Assembly: GCA_964620445.1 (NCBI GenBank)
Contig: CAZUHB010000007.1
Coordinates: forward strand, 1-64,000
Direction of reading: 5' to 3'
DNA: 64,000 nt
Source: CAZUHB01 sp964620445
Lineage (GTDB): Bacteria > Planctomycetota > B15-G4 > CAYZWU01
Every line of letters begins with the position of its first letter. Position 1 is the first letter of the stretch. Below the pieces are notes generated by a model, which saw nothing but the letters and a program-made list of their open reading frames with translations, did no database searches and was not told where the DNA came from. The position numbers and the translations under genes were made by a program. This document shows, piece by piece, positions 32,054-41,403 of the stretch.

Positions 32054-33229
32054 TCAATCGGTTTCGCCCGATCCGGGAGCACGAATATGCGAGGCGCGTA
32101 TCGTGACCTGGCTCAAATCTTCGATCAGCCCGGTGCGCACGCCGCCCACCCATCGGTCGATGTCGCGGCCCAGGGCCGGACCGATGGCGGCTGCCAGAAA
32201 CTGGAGCGCCGCGATGGCGGAGAAGAACAGCGACGTGCACCCATCACCGGCCAGCGGAACGGAACCGACTCCGGCCGGAAGCGAATGGTCGTTACCGGAC
32301 AGGGCCGATGCGGCTCCCAGAACGAGTCGGCCGCAGCCGAGCCTTTCGTAGGGGCCGACGAGCTCCCGGCCGCGCGTCCACGACGGTGAATCGGGACAGA
32401 CGAAGACGACGAGCGACTCGGAACCGGTGAGAAAGAGCTCGAGGTGATTGAACTCCTCGAGGCATTGGTGGCGCGACGCGATACTCATCTCGAGAAACTT
32501 TGCAGCGCCATACGTGGCCGCCGGCCGCCAGATGCCGCTTCCGAGAATCGCGATCGACTCGGGCGTCCCCAGGGATGTGGACACCCACTGATCGATCGTT
32601 GGTTCGAGCGCCGTCATCACCTCGCCCAGGTGAGAGGGCAGCGCTTCGAGCTCGGCCCGCCAGCGGCCACTGCCGGTGTTTCGGCCGCTCAAAAGGTGTT
32701 CGAGAAGCAGAAGCTCCGCAAAAAGCGCTGCCATGTAGGTCTTTGTCTGCGGCACGTTGGCGTGATAACCAGCGTAGGCATGCTTGTTCAGCTCGGTCCC
32801 CGGACCGGTGGGCAGAAAGAGGACGTCGTCGGCCTCGCGAGCGAGCGTGGACGATCGATTTCCCGTGATGCTGATCACGCGCGCTCCCCTGGCGCGCGCG
32901 AGGAGGAGCGCTTCCACGCTTCGCGGGGTCAGACCGGAGAAACTCGACACGATAACCGTATCGCCCGCACCGAGGTGGTCGGCCTCCCATCGCATCTCCA
33001 TCGAGCTCGCCGCCGATATGCGCCACCGATCGGACGGGGACGCGGTAGACGCCAGCCCCGCACAGGCCCGGGCGCTGAAGTCCATGTCGCCGCACCCGGT
33101 CAACAGGATCCGGCCTTCGGGCGCCTTCTCCACGCCCTGTGTGCGGAGGTAATCGTTGACCGCTGCCGCTGTGCGCTCGAGCACCGCGGGCTGGTCGACG
33201 ATTTCGTCCATCATGAGAGTTTTTTTCAC
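32054..33229 (-). CDS. SIS-domain sugar isomerase/deaminase-like protein
   Basis: The 391-aa protein has two sugar-isomerase (SIS) modules. The first (about 40-180) shows ILLTGCGDMDFSA, VIVSSFSGLTPRSVEAL and VISITGN; the second (about 215-370) shows SIAILGSGIWRPAATYGAAKFLEMS and CLEEFNHLE. The arrangement resembles the isomerase half of GlmS, AgaS and fructosamine deglycases, and there is no glutamine amidotransferase domain. It probably isomerises or deaminates an amino-sugar phosphate. Its ATG overlaps the argS stop by 4 nt, a strong coupling with an unrelated housekeeping gene. The start is the first of Met1, Met6 and Met7 in the frame. Confidence 0.78.
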   Translation of the reverse strand: MKKTLMMDEIVDQPAVLERTAAAVNDYLRTQGVEKAPEGRILLTGCGDMDFSARACAGLASTASPSDRWRISAASSMEMRWEADHLGAGDTVIVSSFSGLTPRSVEALLLARARGARVISITGNRSSTLAREADDVLFLPTGPGTELNKHAYAGYHANVPQTKTYMAALFAELLLLEHLLSGRNTGSGRWRAELEALPSHLGEVMTALEPTIDQWVSTSLGTPESIAILGSGIWRPAATYGAAKFLEMSIASRHQCLEEFNHLELFLTGSESLVVFVCPDSPSWTRGRELVGPYERLGCGRLVLGAASALSGNDHSLPAGVGSVPLAGDGCTSLFFSAIAALQFLAAAIGPALGRDIDRWVGGVRTGLIEDLSQVTIRASHIRAPGSGETD

Positions 33230-35019
33230 ATGCTCTCCAGGTAATCGATGGTGAGAGTCTTCAGGCCATCTCTCAGAAGTTCCAGGACGCGCGCGCAGAG
33301 CTCGAGTCGCGCCGATCGTAGCGACTCCCCCTCGGCCTTGAGCACGGGGCAGGCCCGGTAGAACCGGCTGAACTCCTTCGCAAGGGAGAGCAGGTAATCG
33401 GCGAGCACCGATGGATCGAGGTCAGCGGCGGCCTTCTGCACGACACGGCCGTAGTCGGCGCAACGCAAGGCGAGGTTGCGCTCCTCGGGAGTGTCGAGGA
33501 TGCCCCAGTCGACACCGTCGTTCCGAGAGCCCCGTTCTTCTCCGTCCTCCTTGGCGAGGATCGAGCTGATGCGCGCGCAGGCGTACTGGATGTACGGTCC
33601 CGTGTCGCCCTTCAGGTTGATCGACTGGGCCGGATCGAAGAGGATCCGCGACCTCGGTTTGAACTTGAGGAGCCAGAACTTGAGAGCGCCCAGACCGATG
33701 ACGCGGGCGCGGTGGTCGATATCGCCCGGCGGAACGTCCTCCCGTTCGCGGCATGCCTCCTCGCACGCCTGCCGTGCGAGCTCCTCCATCCCGTCCAGAA
33801 GGTCGTCGGCATCGACCACCGTGCCCTCGCGGCTCTTCATCTTCCCCGTGGGCAGATCGACCATGCCGTAGGCCATGTGATGCAGCTTGCCCGCCCACGC
33901 GTAACCGAGCTTCTCGAGAATGGCGAAAAGAACCTTGAAGTGGTGGATCTGCTCGTCGCCGACGATCCAGATCTGCTGGTCGGGCCCGAAGTCCTCGTGC
34001 TTGAGATCGGTCGTGCCCAGGTCCTGCGTGATGTAGACGCTCGTCCCGTCAGGCCTGAGGAGGACCTTGCTGCCCAGCTTCTGCTTCTCCAGATCGACGA
34101 CAACGGCTCCGTCGTCGCGGCGCTCGAAGATCCCCTGCGCCAGCCCCCTGTCGACGATCGTCTTGCCGAGCTTGTACGTGTCGCTCTCGAGGTAGGTCTT
34201 CTCGAAAGCGACGCCCGTCCGCGCGAAGGTCTCGCCGAAGCCGTCGATCGCCCAGGCGTTCATCTTCTTCCAGAGATCGCGCACGGAGCCGTCCCCGGCT
34301 TCCCACTTCTTGAGCATCTCCTGGGCCGCGGCACCGATCTCGGTCCTGTCGAAGAGAGCGTCGTCCGAGTCGGTCTCGAGGGAAGGATCTTCCTCTCTCA
34401 ACGCGGCGATCTGTTCCTTGAGCGCACTGTTGTACTTCATGTAGAAGTCGCCCACCAGGTGATCGCCTTTCGTGCCCGATTTCAGCGGGTCCGTCCCCTC
34501 GCCCCACCGCTCGTAGGCGATCATCGACTTCGAGATGTGGATCCCCCTGTCGTTGACGAGGTTGACCGGGATCACCCGGTGGCCGACGCGGGAAAGGATC
34601 GCCACGATCGACGATCCGAGAGCGATGTTCCGCACGTGGCCGAGGTGGAGCGGCTTGTTCGAGTTGGGCGCCGGATACTCGATCAGAATCCGGAGCCGGC
34701 CACTCTCGGGAAGCAGGACCGCATCGAGAAGGGCGCTCCGGTCGGCCACCGTGTCTGCAAAGAGAGCGGCCGTCTCGAGAGTGACGTTCACGAACGCCTT
34801 GGTGCACAGGGCGGCGTGCACGTCGTCGTGGCCGTTCAGGAATTCGGTGACCCGCGCCGCGACGTCGATCGGATTCCGCTTCAGGGACTTGGCGAACCGG
34901 AAGCAGTTGATCGTGATGTCGCCGTCGATCTCGGGCGGACAGAATTCGTGATTCACCGCGAGATCGCGGACCTCGTATTCCTTCTCCAGCCAGGCTGTCA
35001 GTTCTTTGACACAACGCAT
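33226..35019 (-). CDS. argS: Arginyl-tRNA synthetase
   Basis: The 597-aa class I synthetase has the N-terminal Arg-tRNA-recognition domain (FAKSLKRNP, AFVNVTL), HIGH as PAPNSNKPLHLGHVRN, the KMSK region as GKMKSREGTVVDADD, and the DALR anticodon-binding C-terminus with FYRACPVL. It charges tRNA-Arg using ATP. I chose the Met at 35019 (MRCVKELTAWLEKEYEV) because the longer frame lacks a signal and would enter the gap before dacB. The SIS protein gene starts within its stop codon overlap. Confidence 0.96.
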   Translation of the reverse strand: MRCVKELTAWLEKEYEVRDLAVNHEFCPPEIDGDITINCFRFAKSLKRNPIDVAARVTEFLNGHDDVHAALCTKAFVNVTLETAALFADTVADRSALLDAVLLPESGRLRILIEYPAPNSNKPLHLGHVRNIALGSSIVAILSRVGHRVIPVNLVNDRGIHISKSMIAYERWGEGTDPLKSGTKGDHLVGDFYMKYNSALKEQIAALREEDPSLETDSDDALFDRTEIGAAAQEMLKKWEAGDGSVRDLWKKMNAWAIDGFGETFARTGVAFEKTYLESDTYKLGKTIVDRGLAQGIFERRDDGAVVVDLEKQKLGSKVLLRPDGTSVYITQDLGTTDLKHEDFGPDQQIWIVGDEQIHHFKVLFAILEKLGYAWAGKLHHMAYGMVDLPTGKMKSREGTVVDADDLLDGMEELARQACEEACREREDVPPGDIDHRARVIGLGALKFWLLKFKPRSRILFDPAQSINLKGDTGPYIQYACARISSILAKEDGEERGSRNDGVDWGILDTPEERNLALRCADYGRVVQKAAADLDPSVLADYLLSLAKEFSRFYRACPVLKAEGESLRSARLELCARVLELLRDGLKTLTIDYLESM

Positions 35020-35095
35020 CGCTCTTGGCGTCCTTACTCGTATTGACCGATTCTCAGCCCTCCCGAAAGGGAGTTCATTTCGGGCAGAATGTACA

Positions 35096-36595
35096 CTATT
35101 TGGTGTCGACCACAACCCTGCAGATATCGTCTTGCACCTTTTTCATCTGGCTGTTCATTCCCTTGTAGCCGTTGAAGATGATCGAGAAGGCGAAGACCTC
35201 CTTGCTCTGCGACTGCACGTAGCCCGAAAGAGCGGAGACTTCCCTGATCCACCCCGTCTTGGCCCGGACGCGCATCTGGTAGCGGTCCTCGGTCATCCTC
35301 TTTTTCAGACTGCCGTCCTTGCCCGAGATCGGTAACGAGCGGATGTACATGTCGCGCATCTGCGATCCGTACATCCCCTCGAGAAGGGCCACCATCGTCC
35401 CCGTCGAAAAACGATTTCCCCTGGAGAGGCCCGATCCATCCACGATGGTGAACGGATCGGCCCGGTCCGCGCCGATATTATCGAGGAGCGCGCTCACCGC
35501 GGCGGAACCGCTCGCGAAGGTGCCCTTGCCCGTCACCTTCCACCCGGCCATCTTGAAGAGATGCTCGGCAAAGTTGTTGTGGCTCTCCTTGTTCGTGATG
35601 ATCACCGCGTCCCTCAGCGGTGAGCTGACGGATCCGAGGCGTCGCCAGCGATCTTCACCGTCGAGAGGTGCGGCGACCAGTCGGACGCGCCCCGCGAGGG
35701 ACACTCCCCGCGTGCGCAGGACCGAGGCGAACACCTTGCCGAAGTAGAGCGGCGGATCGGTCACGGCCACTTTCCCCTTCCATGCCTGTTTCGAATGGGG
35801 TGTGGTGCCCCGCACCCTGATCACGCCCTCCGCGTCGGGCCTGGCCAGATTGATCGCGTTCGGCGCTTTCGGCCCTCCCACCTTGATCGCTCCATGCAAC
35901 TCGAACGGAACGCAGGCCGGTTCGAAGGCCATTCGCGCCATGGAGCCGGCCCCGCCCGAGGTCGTGACCAGAACATTCACGACGTTCTCTCCGAAAGAGA
36001 GTCCCGCAACAGGGGCGCAGTAATGGCGGCTGAGCTGGTCGAGGGGCCAACCCGCTGCCACGTACTCCCGGTCGAAAAGGGTGTCGTCGAGAAGGAGATC
36101 GCCCGTGACTTTCTCGATGCCGGCGTTCTTGACGGCGTCCGTAAAGAACCGGAGCGGCTCGAGCCCGCTCTTGTCGAAGAACCGTTCGGCCAGGCAGGGA
36201 TCGCCCCCGCCCTTCACGATCAGGTCCCCCTCGAGGGTTGTGCCCTCGATCGGTCCGCGCGCGTAGAGGACCGTCTCGAATTGATAGTCTTCGCCCAGAT
36301 GGAAAAGGGCCGAGGCGGTGGTGACGAGTTTGTTGTTCGAGGCCACGATGAGCGCCTCGTGGGGATTGCGCGCGTAGAGGACACGTCCGTCCTTGAGGGA
36401 GCGGATCTCCACGCCGATCGAAGCGCCCCTCAGGTTCGGGTGAGCCAGGAGCCGGTCGACGTCGCCCGCGACCGCATCGGTCTCGGCGGCCCGTACGGCG
36501 TCGATCTGCGGCGCGCAGAAGAGAAAGGCCACAAAGATCCACAGGGCGAGTCGCCGCACATCGATTCGCGAAGAGGACGGCCTGGCGCACGACAT
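35096..36595 (-). CDS. dacB: D-alanyl-D-alanine carboxypeptidase/endopeptidase (PBP4/S13 family)
   Basis: The 499-aa protein has a signal peptide (ALWIFVAFLFCAPQIDAVRA) and the S13 serine-peptidase motifs in order: SNNK (SxxK, in ASNNKLVTTASAL), the SxN-type SGLSRGNRF, and KTG in VRAKTGWIREVSALSGYV. PBP4-type enzymes trim or cleave D-Ala cross-bridges in periplasmic peptidoglycan. AGGAGG about 8 nt upstream and the signal peptide support the ATG at 36595 over the longer frame. A 108-bp gap separates it from the metallo-beta-lactamase-fold gene upstream, and 76 bp from argS downstream. Confidence 0.92.
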   Translation of the reverse strand: MSCARPSSSRIDVRRLALWIFVAFLFCAPQIDAVRAAETDAVAGDVDRLLAHPNLRGASIGVEIRSLKDGRVLYARNPHEALIVASNNKLVTTASALFHLGEDYQFETVLYARGPIEGTTLEGDLIVKGGGDPCLAERFFDKSGLEPLRFFTDAVKNAGIEKVTGDLLLDDTLFDREYVAAGWPLDQLSRHYCAPVAGLSFGENVVNVLVTTSGGAGSMARMAFEPACVPFELHGAIKVGGPKAPNAINLARPDAEGVIRVRGTTPHSKQAWKGKVAVTDPPLYFGKVFASVLRTRGVSLAGRVRLVAAPLDGEDRWRRLGSVSSPLRDAVIITNKESHNNFAEHLFKMAGWKVTGKGTFASGSAAVSALLDNIGADRADPFTIVDGSGLSRGNRFSTGTMVALLEGMYGSQMRDMYIRSLPISGKDGSLKKRMTEDRYQMRVRAKTGWIREVSALSGYVQSQSKEVFAFSIIFNGYKGMNSQMKKVQDDICRVVVDTK

Positions 36596-36703
36596 CGGAT
36601 TCTCCTCCTTTCCATCGGGGGCTCGATTCGGGGCCACGGATAATATCAACGGGAAATGAGTGGAAATTTCAACCGTAAGCAGAAATCGATCTCACGAAAA
36701 TGA

Positions 36704-37480
36704 TCAGAGCGCGAAGGTGTCGCCGTCCTCGGCAACAACCACGTCGCCGCCGAAGAACTGTGAAACCCTCTCCTTCGCGGCGGAGGCGCTCACCGGGGGA
36801 TAGAGATGGCAGAGCACGAGCTTGCGCGGCCCGATCCTCGCGGCCGCCCGGCCCGCACCGGCGGGGCTCATGTGATCCCCGGTACCCTCGTGTTCATCGG
36901 GCACCGAGCATTCGAGAAGGAAGATGTCCGCGTCGCGGCCGAGCCGGTCGAGGCCGGCGCAGTCACCGGTATCGCCCGAGATCGCGATCGTTCCGTCGCT
37001 GAACGCGAACCGGTAACCCTGGCACGGTCCCGAGTGTTCCACGGCAACGGCAATCCCCTCGACATCGGCGGCGGCGGGGATCGGTACGCCGCCCTCGGCG
37101 GGATCGAGCTCCACGATTTCCAGGTCTCCGTCGGGAGCTTCCACCCAGCGGCCGTAGAGCCCCACGATCCGCTCGTAGAGCCGTTGCGTTCCGATCGGTC
37201 CCACGACCACGAGCGGTTCGAGATCCGGCCGGAGCAGGACACTGTGCCTGGCGAAGAGGAGACTCACGAGATCGAGAGTGTGGTCGGGATGGTGGTGTGT
37301 CAGAAAGACCGTCTTGATCTCTTTCACGCTGGCGCCGGCCACGACGGAACGGTGGAGCGCTCCCGGTCCCGGATCGACGAGAAAAGAATCCCCGCTGCCC
37401 GTCGTTATGAGAACTCCCGGGGGGGCCCGACGCGCGGCAGGCACCGCGGCGCCGCTGCCGAGAACGGTGAGAGTCGTCAT
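36704..37480 (-). CDS. Metallo-beta-lactamase-fold hydrolase (RNase Z/ElaC-like)
   Basis: The 258-aa protein has the MBL zinc motif LTHHHPDHTLD plus GDTGDCAG and HMSP with GPRKLVLCHLYPP, a pattern seen in RNase Z and small MBL phosphodiesterases or arylsulfatase-like hydrolases. It has no signal peptide. tRNA 3' processing is possible, but the exosite arm typical of true RNase Z is not evident, so a cyclic-nucleotide or lactone hydrolase is also plausible. Its start overlaps the galE stop by 4 nt, giving coupled translation. Confidence 0.82.
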   Translation of the reverse strand: MTTLTVLGSGAAVPAARRAPPGVLITTGSGDSFLVDPGPGALHRSVVAGASVKEIKTVFLTHHHPDHTLDLVSLLFARHSVLLRPDLEPLVVVGPIGTQRLYERIVGLYGRWVEAPDGDLEIVELDPAEGGVPIPAAADVEGIAVAVEHSGPCQGYRFAFSDGTIAISGDTGDCAGLDRLGRDADIFLLECSVPDEHEGTGDHMSPAGAGRAAARIGPRKLVLCHLYPPVSASAAKERVSQFFGGDVVVAEDGDTFAL

Positions 37481-38460
37481 GATCGATACCCCCGCGGGTG
37501 CTTCTCGAGCCAGTTCCAGGCTGTCCGAACGATCCTGTCGAGATCGGAGTCACGCGGCGTCCAGCCCAGTTCCGCGCGGGCAGCGGCCGCGTCCGCCACG
37601 AGAACGGGTGGATCTCCCGGACGGGGAGGACCGGTCACGACGGAGAAGTCCTTTCCCGAAATGCGGCGCACCGCGTCGGCCACCTCGCGCACGGAGAAGC
37701 CCTCGCCGTTTCCGAGATTGAAGGAGCGGCTCGGAGCGCCCGACTCGAGCCGATTCAAGGCGCGAACGTGGGCGTCCGCCAGATCGTCGACATGAATGAA
37801 ATCGCGCACGCACGATCCATCGGGCGTGTCGTAGTCGCCGCCATGAATGGTGAAAGAAGGGATCATGCCGAGCGCTGCGTAACAGGCGAGCGGAATGAGG
37901 TGGGTTTCAGGATCGTGCCACTCGCCCAGCCTTCCGTCCACGTCCGCACCCGCGGCGTTGAAATAGCGCAGTGCCGTGAACCGGAGCCCCCAGGCGGCCG
38001 CGGAGTCGGCCATCACCTGTTCGACCATCAGTTTCGATCGGCCGTAGGGATTGATCGGTTCCTGCGGTTCGGTCTCTGCGATCGGGACCGTCGCCGGAAT
38101 CCCGTAGGTGGCTGCCGTGGACGAGAAGATGATCCTTTCCACCCCCTCGGCGCGCATCGCCTCGAGAACGCTCACCGACCCGGCCACGTTGTTCCAGTAG
38201 TATTTCAACGGCTTCTCGACCGACTCCCCCACGTAGCAGAAGGCGGCGAAGTGCATCGCCGACTTCACGCCGTGCTCTCTGATCGTCTGCCGCAACAGGG
38301 CCGTGTCGCCGATGGCGCCGCGCACGAACGGAACGCCTTCGATCGCTTCCTCGTGCCCCTGGCTCAGGTCGTCATAGACCACGACCTCCTTTTTGTCGGC
38401 CATCAGCCTCTTGACCACATGGCTGCCGATGTAACCGGCCCCTCCAAGAACGAGAATCAT
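37477..38460 (-). CDS. galE: UDP-glucose 4-epimerase
   Basis: The 327-aa extended SDR carries the N-terminal NAD-binding GGAGYIGSHVVKRL, the segment IIFSSTAATYGIPA, the YxxxK pair in NPYGRSKLMVEQVM, and AGADVDGRLGEWHDPETHLIPL, typical of GalE. It interconverts UDP-glucose and UDP-galactose for surface glycans. A 312-bp gap lies upstream, divergent to purC. It may serve the glycosyltransferase genes in the 43-48 kb region, although it is not linked to them. Confidence 0.95.
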   Translation of the reverse strand: MILVLGGAGYIGSHVVKRLMADKKEVVVYDDLSQGHEEAIEGVPFVRGAIGDTALLRQTIREHGVKSAMHFAAFCYVGESVEKPLKYYWNNVAGSVSVLEAMRAEGVERIIFSSTAATYGIPATVPIAETEPQEPINPYGRSKLMVEQVMADSAAAWGLRFTALRYFNAAGADVDGRLGEWHDPETHLIPLACYAALGMIPSFTIHGGDYDTPDGSCVRDFIHVDDLADAHVRALNRLESGAPSRSFNLGNGEGFSVREVADAVRRISGKDFSVVTGPPRPGDPPVLVADAAAARAELGWTPRDSDLDRIVRTAWNWLEKHPRGYRS

Positions 38461-38772
38461 GGGACCTCCTTGTCTCGCCTCGCGTCTTCCACCGGGCGCA
38501 CCGCCGCCGCCCCGAGTGCCGATCAGATAATATCGGAATTGAAAGATCGTTGCATTGAATGTCCCAAATAAAAAGAACCCCTTTTCGGGCTCCCCGGGAG
38601 CCCCACTTCGGGATTATGCTACCATTCGGATCGCACGCCGATAAAATATGGAATCGGTTGGCCATCGGCCGGCCGAATTCCGGAAGCCGGAACGGTTTTC
38701 CGAAGCGTTGGGGTCTCTGTCGAACCGCGGATTCGTTTCCTTTTGGCCATCTTCTTTCCAGGAAGGTAAAAA
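38461..38772. other. Divergent galE/purC intergenic region
   Basis: The 312-bp gap contains no ORF. It must hold promoters for galE (minus) and the purC-purE-mtnA set (plus); TATTAT near 38530 on the minus strand and TAAAAT near 38643 on the plus strand are candidate -10 boxes without clear -35 boxes. A perfect stem, GGGCTC/GAGCCC at 38587-38603 with a 5-nt loop, lies within it. No purine riboswitch motif is evident. Confidence 0.4.
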
Positions 38773-39657
38773 ATGAGTGAATCAGTCCTTTTCGAAATCG
38801 AATTGAAAAACCTGGAACTCTTCAATCGCGGCAAGGTGCGCGACGTGTTCACGGCAGGCGATGACCTGCTCATGGTGGCCACAGACCGCATCTCGGCCTT
38901 CGATGTGGTTCTCCCGTCGGCGATACCGGGCAAGGGGCGGGTTCTCACCCAGCTCTCGCTCTTCTGGTTCGACCTCTTGCGCGATCTCGTGCCCAATCAC
39001 CTGATCACCGACGACATGAACGCTGTCGAGGGCCTCCTCCCCGAGGAGGCCGAAAAGCTCGCCGGCCGCGCGATCCTCGTGAAGAAGGCCGATCCCCTGC
39101 CGGCCGAATTCATCGTACGCGGCTACCTTGCCGGATCGGGATGGGCCGAGTACCGGAAGAAGGGCACCGTTTGCGGCATCGACATCCCCGGGGGGCTTCA
39201 GGAGTCGAGCCGTCTCGAGACCCCCCTTCTCACGCCGTCGACAAAGGCCGAACAGGGGGCCCACGACGAGAACATCTCGCCCGACCGGCTGAAGGAGATC
39301 ATCGGCGCCGACCTGGCGGACACGATCGAACCGCTCGCTCTCGAGATCTTCTCGCGCGCCAGCGCCCATGCCGAATCGAGGGGATTCATCCTCTGCGACA
39401 CCAAGTTCGAGTTCGGCCTCTACAACGGCAACGTCACCCTGATCGACGAGGTTCTCACACCCGACTCGTCCCGATTCTGGCCGCTCGACGGGTACGCGCC
39501 CGGGAGCCATCAGGAGGCGTTCGACAAGCAGTACGTACGCGACTTCCTGCTCAACTCGGGCTGGAACAAGACACCGCCGGCGCCCGCACTTCCCGACGAG
39601 GTGGTGGCGCGCACAACGCAAAAATACATGGAAGCACTGGAAAGACTGACCCGTTGA
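38773..39657 (+). CDS. purC: Phosphoribosylaminoimidazole-succinocarboxamide synthase (SAICAR synthetase)
   Basis: The 294-aa protein has the yeast Ade1-like form of PurC. LFNRGKVRDVF begins the domain, followed by VKKADPLPAEFIVRGYLAGS, LETPLLTPSTKAEQG, HDENIS, GFILCDTKFEFG and LIDEVLTPDSSRFWP. It joins CAIR and aspartate with ATP in purine synthesis. GGAAGG lies just before the ATG. It opens the purC-purE-mtnA set, with a 25-bp gap before purE. Confidence 0.96.
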   Translation: MSESVLFEIELKNLELFNRGKVRDVFTAGDDLLMVATDRISAFDVVLPSAIPGKGRVLTQLSLFWFDLLRDLVPNHLITDDMNAVEGLLPEEAEKLAGRAILVKKADPLPAEFIVRGYLAGSGWAEYRKKGTVCGIDIPGGLQESSRLETPLLTPSTKAEQGAHDENISPDRLKEIIGADLADTIEPLALEIFSRASAHAESRGFILCDTKFEFGLYNGNVTLIDEVLTPDSSRFWPLDGYAPGSHQEAFDKQYVRDFLLNSGWNKTPPAPALPDEVVARTTQKYMEALERLTR

Positions 39658-39682
39658 ACCAACTGAGGAGGTTTTCAAGATC

Positions 39683-40177
39683 ATGACCTGTCCTGTCGCT
39701 GTTTTGATGGGATCCGACTCGGATCTCCCCCACCTCGAGGGATGCCTCACGATCCTGAAGGATTTCGGCCTCGAGCCGACCGTGCGCGTTCTGTCCGCAC
39801 ACCGGACACCGGACGACGTGGCGGATTTCGTGCGCAACGCCGAGGGTGAAGGATACAAGATTCTGATCGCCGCGGCCGGATGCGCCGCCCATCTCGCGGG
39901 CGCCGTGGCTGCCCAGACGACCCTGCCCGTGATCGGAGTGCCCATGCCCGGCTCGGCCCTTCAGGGGATGGACGCCCTTCTGTCGACGGTCCAGATGCCT
40001 GCCGGGATTCCGGTAGCCACCATGGCGATCGGCAAGGCGGGCGGATCGAATGCGGCCCTTTTCGCCTTGCAGATCCTGGCCCTCGAGAACGAGGAGATCA
40101 GGCAGAAGATGAAAGACTTTCGCCAGGCCAAGGCTGACGGAGTTCGGGAGAAGGACGCGAAGATGCGCAATCGATAG
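39683..40177 (+). CDS. purE: N5-carboxyaminoimidazole ribonucleotide mutase
   Basis: The 164-aa protein shows the class I PurE core: MGSDSDLPHLEGC, the SAHRTPDDVADF His-containing loop, AAAGCAAHLAGAVAAQTTLP and GVPMPGSALQGMDALLS, then MPAGIPVATMAIGKAG. It shifts the carboxyl group of N5-CAIR to make CAIR, the step just before PurC. A GAGGAGG-type ribosome-binding sequence precedes the ATG. Clustering with purC is common, although PurK is not adjacent. Confidence 0.96.
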   Translation: MTCPVAVLMGSDSDLPHLEGCLTILKDFGLEPTVRVLSAHRTPDDVADFVRNAEGEGYKILIAAAGCAAHLAGAVAAQTTLPVIGVPMPGSALQGMDALLSTVQMPAGIPVATMAIGKAGGSNAALFALQILALENEEIRQKMKDFRQAKADGVREKDAKMRNR

Positions 40178-40235
40178 GCCCTCCCGAACAGGATGCGGCC
40201 TCGAGGAGAGTCGACTTTTTCTACCGGGAGTGACA

Positions 40236-41288
40236 ATGAGCGCAGCCACGATCGAATGGAAGGGAAAGATTCCGGGCGAGATCGCCATGATCGACCAGAC
40301 AGAGCTTCCCGGCCGTCTCGCCGTGATCCGGGTGCGCGACATCGATGATCTGCGCACCCAGATCCGGCGCCTCGCCATCCGCGGGGCGCCCGCGATCGGT
40401 CTGGCAGCGTGTTTCGGCACGGTGCTGGGGATCCAGGATTTCGACGGTCCGCGCGCGGCGTTCGACGGCGAACTGGAGAGGGTGACCTCTTTCCTCGCCA
40501 CGGCCCGGCCCACGGCGGTCAATCTTTTCTGGGCGCTCGACCGGATGAAGGGGGTGGCCCGCCGCCATCACGATCTGGACACGGCAGCGATCAAGCAGCT
40601 GCTTCTCGACGAGGCCCAGGCCGCTCTCGATGAGGACCGCGCGATCTGCCTCCGCATGGGCGATCTCGGGCAGGAACTGATCGAAGACGGTCAGGGCGCA
40701 CTCACCCACTGCAATGCCGGGGGGCTGGCCACGGGCGCCTACGGTACGGCGCTCTCCGTCTTCTTCTCCGCCCACGAGAAGGGCAAGAAGATCCATGTCT
40801 ACGCCGACGAGACGCGCCCCTTGCTGCAGGGCGCCCGACTGACGACGTGGGAACTGATGCAGGCAGGCATCGATGTGACCCTGATCAGCGACAACATGGC
40901 CGGCCAGGTCATGAAAGAGGGTCGGATCCACGCGGTCTTCGTCGGCGCCGACCGGGTCGCCGCCAACGGCGATGCGGCCAACAAGATCGGAACCTATTCC
41001 GTGTCTATTCTGGCCAAAGCTCACGAGATCCCGTTCTACGTGGTGGCGCCCCTTTCGACGATCGACAGGCACACACTCCGGGGATCGGAGATCCCGATCG
41101 AGAAGCGCGACGAGGACGAGATCAGAAACTTTGCCGGTGCGGCCTGCGCGCCGCCAACGGTCGCGGTCTACAATCCGGCGTTCGACGTGACTCCCGCGTC
41201 GAACATCACCGCCATCGTGACCGAAAAAGGAATCGTGAACGATCCCACCACCGCCAAGATCGCAGAGCTTTTCGATAGCGAAACCTGA
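40236..41288 (+). CDS. mtnA: S-methyl-5-thioribose-1-phosphate isomerase
   Basis: The 350-aa protein has the MtnA landmarks RGAPAIGLAA, HCNAGGLATGAYGTALSV with the catalytic-type Cys, ETRPLLQGARLTTWEL, and GADRVAANGDAANKIGTY with the catalytic Asp. It converts methylthioribose 1-phosphate to the ribulose form in methionine salvage. The ATG at 40236 has GGGAG 5 nt upstream; the GTG at 40230 lies inside that site and is not used. The adjacent purine genes fit only loosely (both deal with adenosine-derived sugars). Confidence 0.95.
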   Translation: MSAATIEWKGKIPGEIAMIDQTELPGRLAVIRVRDIDDLRTQIRRLAIRGAPAIGLAACFGTVLGIQDFDGPRAAFDGELERVTSFLATARPTAVNLFWALDRMKGVARRHHDLDTAAIKQLLLDEAQAALDEDRAICLRMGDLGQELIEDGQGALTHCNAGGLATGAYGTALSVFFSAHEKGKKIHVYADETRPLLQGARLTTWELMQAGIDVTLISDNMAGQVMKEGRIHAVFVGADRVAANGDAANKIGTYSVSILAKAHEIPFYVVAPLSTIDRHTLRGSEIPIEKRDEDEIRNFAGAACAPPTVAVYNPAFDVTPASNITAIVTEKGIVNDPTTAKIAELFDSET

Positions 41289-41403
41289 GCGACCGCGCCG
41301 TAACCCCCTCTCGCCGGAAACGTCTTTTCCCCGTACGATCCGTCGCGGACCGTACCGGTCGTTGTGGAATCAATTTTTTCCGGGAACTGTCGGAGGGGAG
41401 AAT

